DNA from: Acidobacteriaceae bacterium
GTDB lineage: Bacteria; Acidobacteriota; Terriglobia; Terriglobales; Acidobacteriaceae
Length of the DNA: 6,267 bases
NCBI GenBank assembly: GCA_030040175.1
Contig: JASHUF010000500.1
Span: forward strand, 1 to 6,267
Reading direction: 5' to 3'
In this document: piece by piece, positions 5,981-6,267 of the stretch
How positions within the stretch are numbered: position 1 is the stretch's first letter
How the letters are laid out: each line of letters begins with the position of its first letter
The notes under the pieces: model-generated
What the model was told of the DNA's origin: nothing
Database searches by the model: none
What the model saw: only the letters and a program-made list of their open reading frames with translations
Program-made: the position numbers and the translations under genes

Positions 5981-5993
5981 GCTAGCAGCTGCC
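5945..5993 (-). repeat. Heptamer array, seven units, opposite orientation
   Basis: On the plus strand the units are AGCTAGG, AGCTAGG, AGCTAGA, AGCTAGA, AGCTAAA, GGCTAGC and AGCTGCC. On the minus strand this is the same AGCTTCT-type heptamer as in the arrays at 4131 and 5832. It begins two bases past the TGA stop (5998-5996) of the NtrC-like gene. The eight bases GGACAGCT at its left edge (5941-5948) also occur at the left edge of the TAGCTTC part of the first array (4142-4149). Confidence 0.85.
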
Positions 5994-5995
5994 TT

Positions 5996-6267
5996 TCAGT
6001 CTTCCCGCAGCGGATCGGCGATCCCGTATTCCTTGAGCTTGCGGTAGAGCGTGGTCTTGCCGATGCCGAGCAGTTTTGCGGCCTGCAGCTTGTCGCCGTT
6101 CAGGGTGCGGATGGCTTCGAGAATGGCCTCGCGCTCGAGTTCGGCGAGGGTCTTGACTGCGGGCGCGCCGTCGGCATCGGCCGCGCCGCCCCTGGGGCTG
6201 ACCGCGCGCCGCGCCTCGAGGCCCTGCTGCTGCAGCTGCGTGGGCAGGTCGCCCAGCTGCAGCACCG
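5996..6267 (-). CDS. Sigma-54-dependent NtrC-family regulator, C-terminal end only
   Basis: The last 89 residues of a regulator that activates sigma-54 promoters; the receiver and AAA+ ATPase domains lie outside the window. The first visible residues, VLQLGDLP, match the end of the AAA+ domain in this family. A Pro/Ala/Gln-rich linker (about 9-38) leads to a Fis-type helix-turn-helix (about 39-81): LAELEREAILEAIRTL, then GDKLQAAKLLGIGKTTLYRK and LKEYG. This is the classic HTH_8 pattern, with AAKLLGI and TTLYRKL marking the helix-turn-helix. The frame is open to the window edge; a GTG at 6265 lies inside the domain and is not the start. It is probably co-transcribed with the receiver-like gene at 5295-5810. 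Which process it controls cannot be told from this fragment. Confidence 0.92.
   Translation of the reverse strand, partial: VLQLGDLPTQLQQQGLEARRAVSPRGGAADADGAPAVKTLAELEREAILEAIRTLNGDKLQAAKLLGIGKTTLYRKLKEYGIADPLRED

Overview
The window is GC-rich and reads as a chromosomal segment of a free-living bacterium. I think an Acidobacteriota (Terriglobia-like) genome is most likely. The reasons are the mix of a NtrC-type regulator, an unusual receiver-like companion protein and a large secreted Ig-repeat protein with a matrixin-like head, plus intergenic heptamer arrays of a kind I associate with that phylum. This assignment comes from memory, not from a search.

Layout from left to right: (1) thioredoxin reductase (trxB) on the minus strand, cut at its 3' end by the window edge (1-930). 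(2) A 284-base divergent intergenic region (931-1214) with two AT-rich or perfect palindromes, and a ribosome binding site buried in a small hairpin. (3) A large secreted multidomain protein on the plus strand (1215-4127, 970 aa). It has a signal peptide, a matrixin-like domain whose zinc motif is gone, a CnaB/carboxypeptidase-regulatory-like domain, a PPC-like domain, an IPT/TIG-like domain and three Ig-like domains. (4) A gene-free spacer filled end to end by 21 in-register 7-bp repeats (4131-4277). (5) purU, formyltetrahydrofolate deformylase, minus strand, convergent with the secreted protein (4273-5184). (6) A rho-independent terminator on the minus strand (5231-5266). (7) A 171-aa degenerate receiver-like protein, minus strand (5295-5810). 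(8) Two further heptamer arrays in opposite orientation (5832-5894 and 5945-5993) that can fold into a long stem. (9) The C-terminal end of a sigma-54-dependent NtrC-family regulator, minus strand, cut at its 5' end by the window edge (5996-6267).

The NtrC-like gene and the receiver-like gene are probably a two-gene signalling unit closed by the terminator, with purU starting from its own promoter just after it. trxB and the secreted protein are divergently transcribed and may share control through the palindromes. The most unusual content is the family of CTAG-rich heptamer arrays sitting flush against gene ends. Second is the recurrence of signalling or enzyme domains that keep their fold but lack catalytic residues (the matrixin-like and receiver-like proteins).
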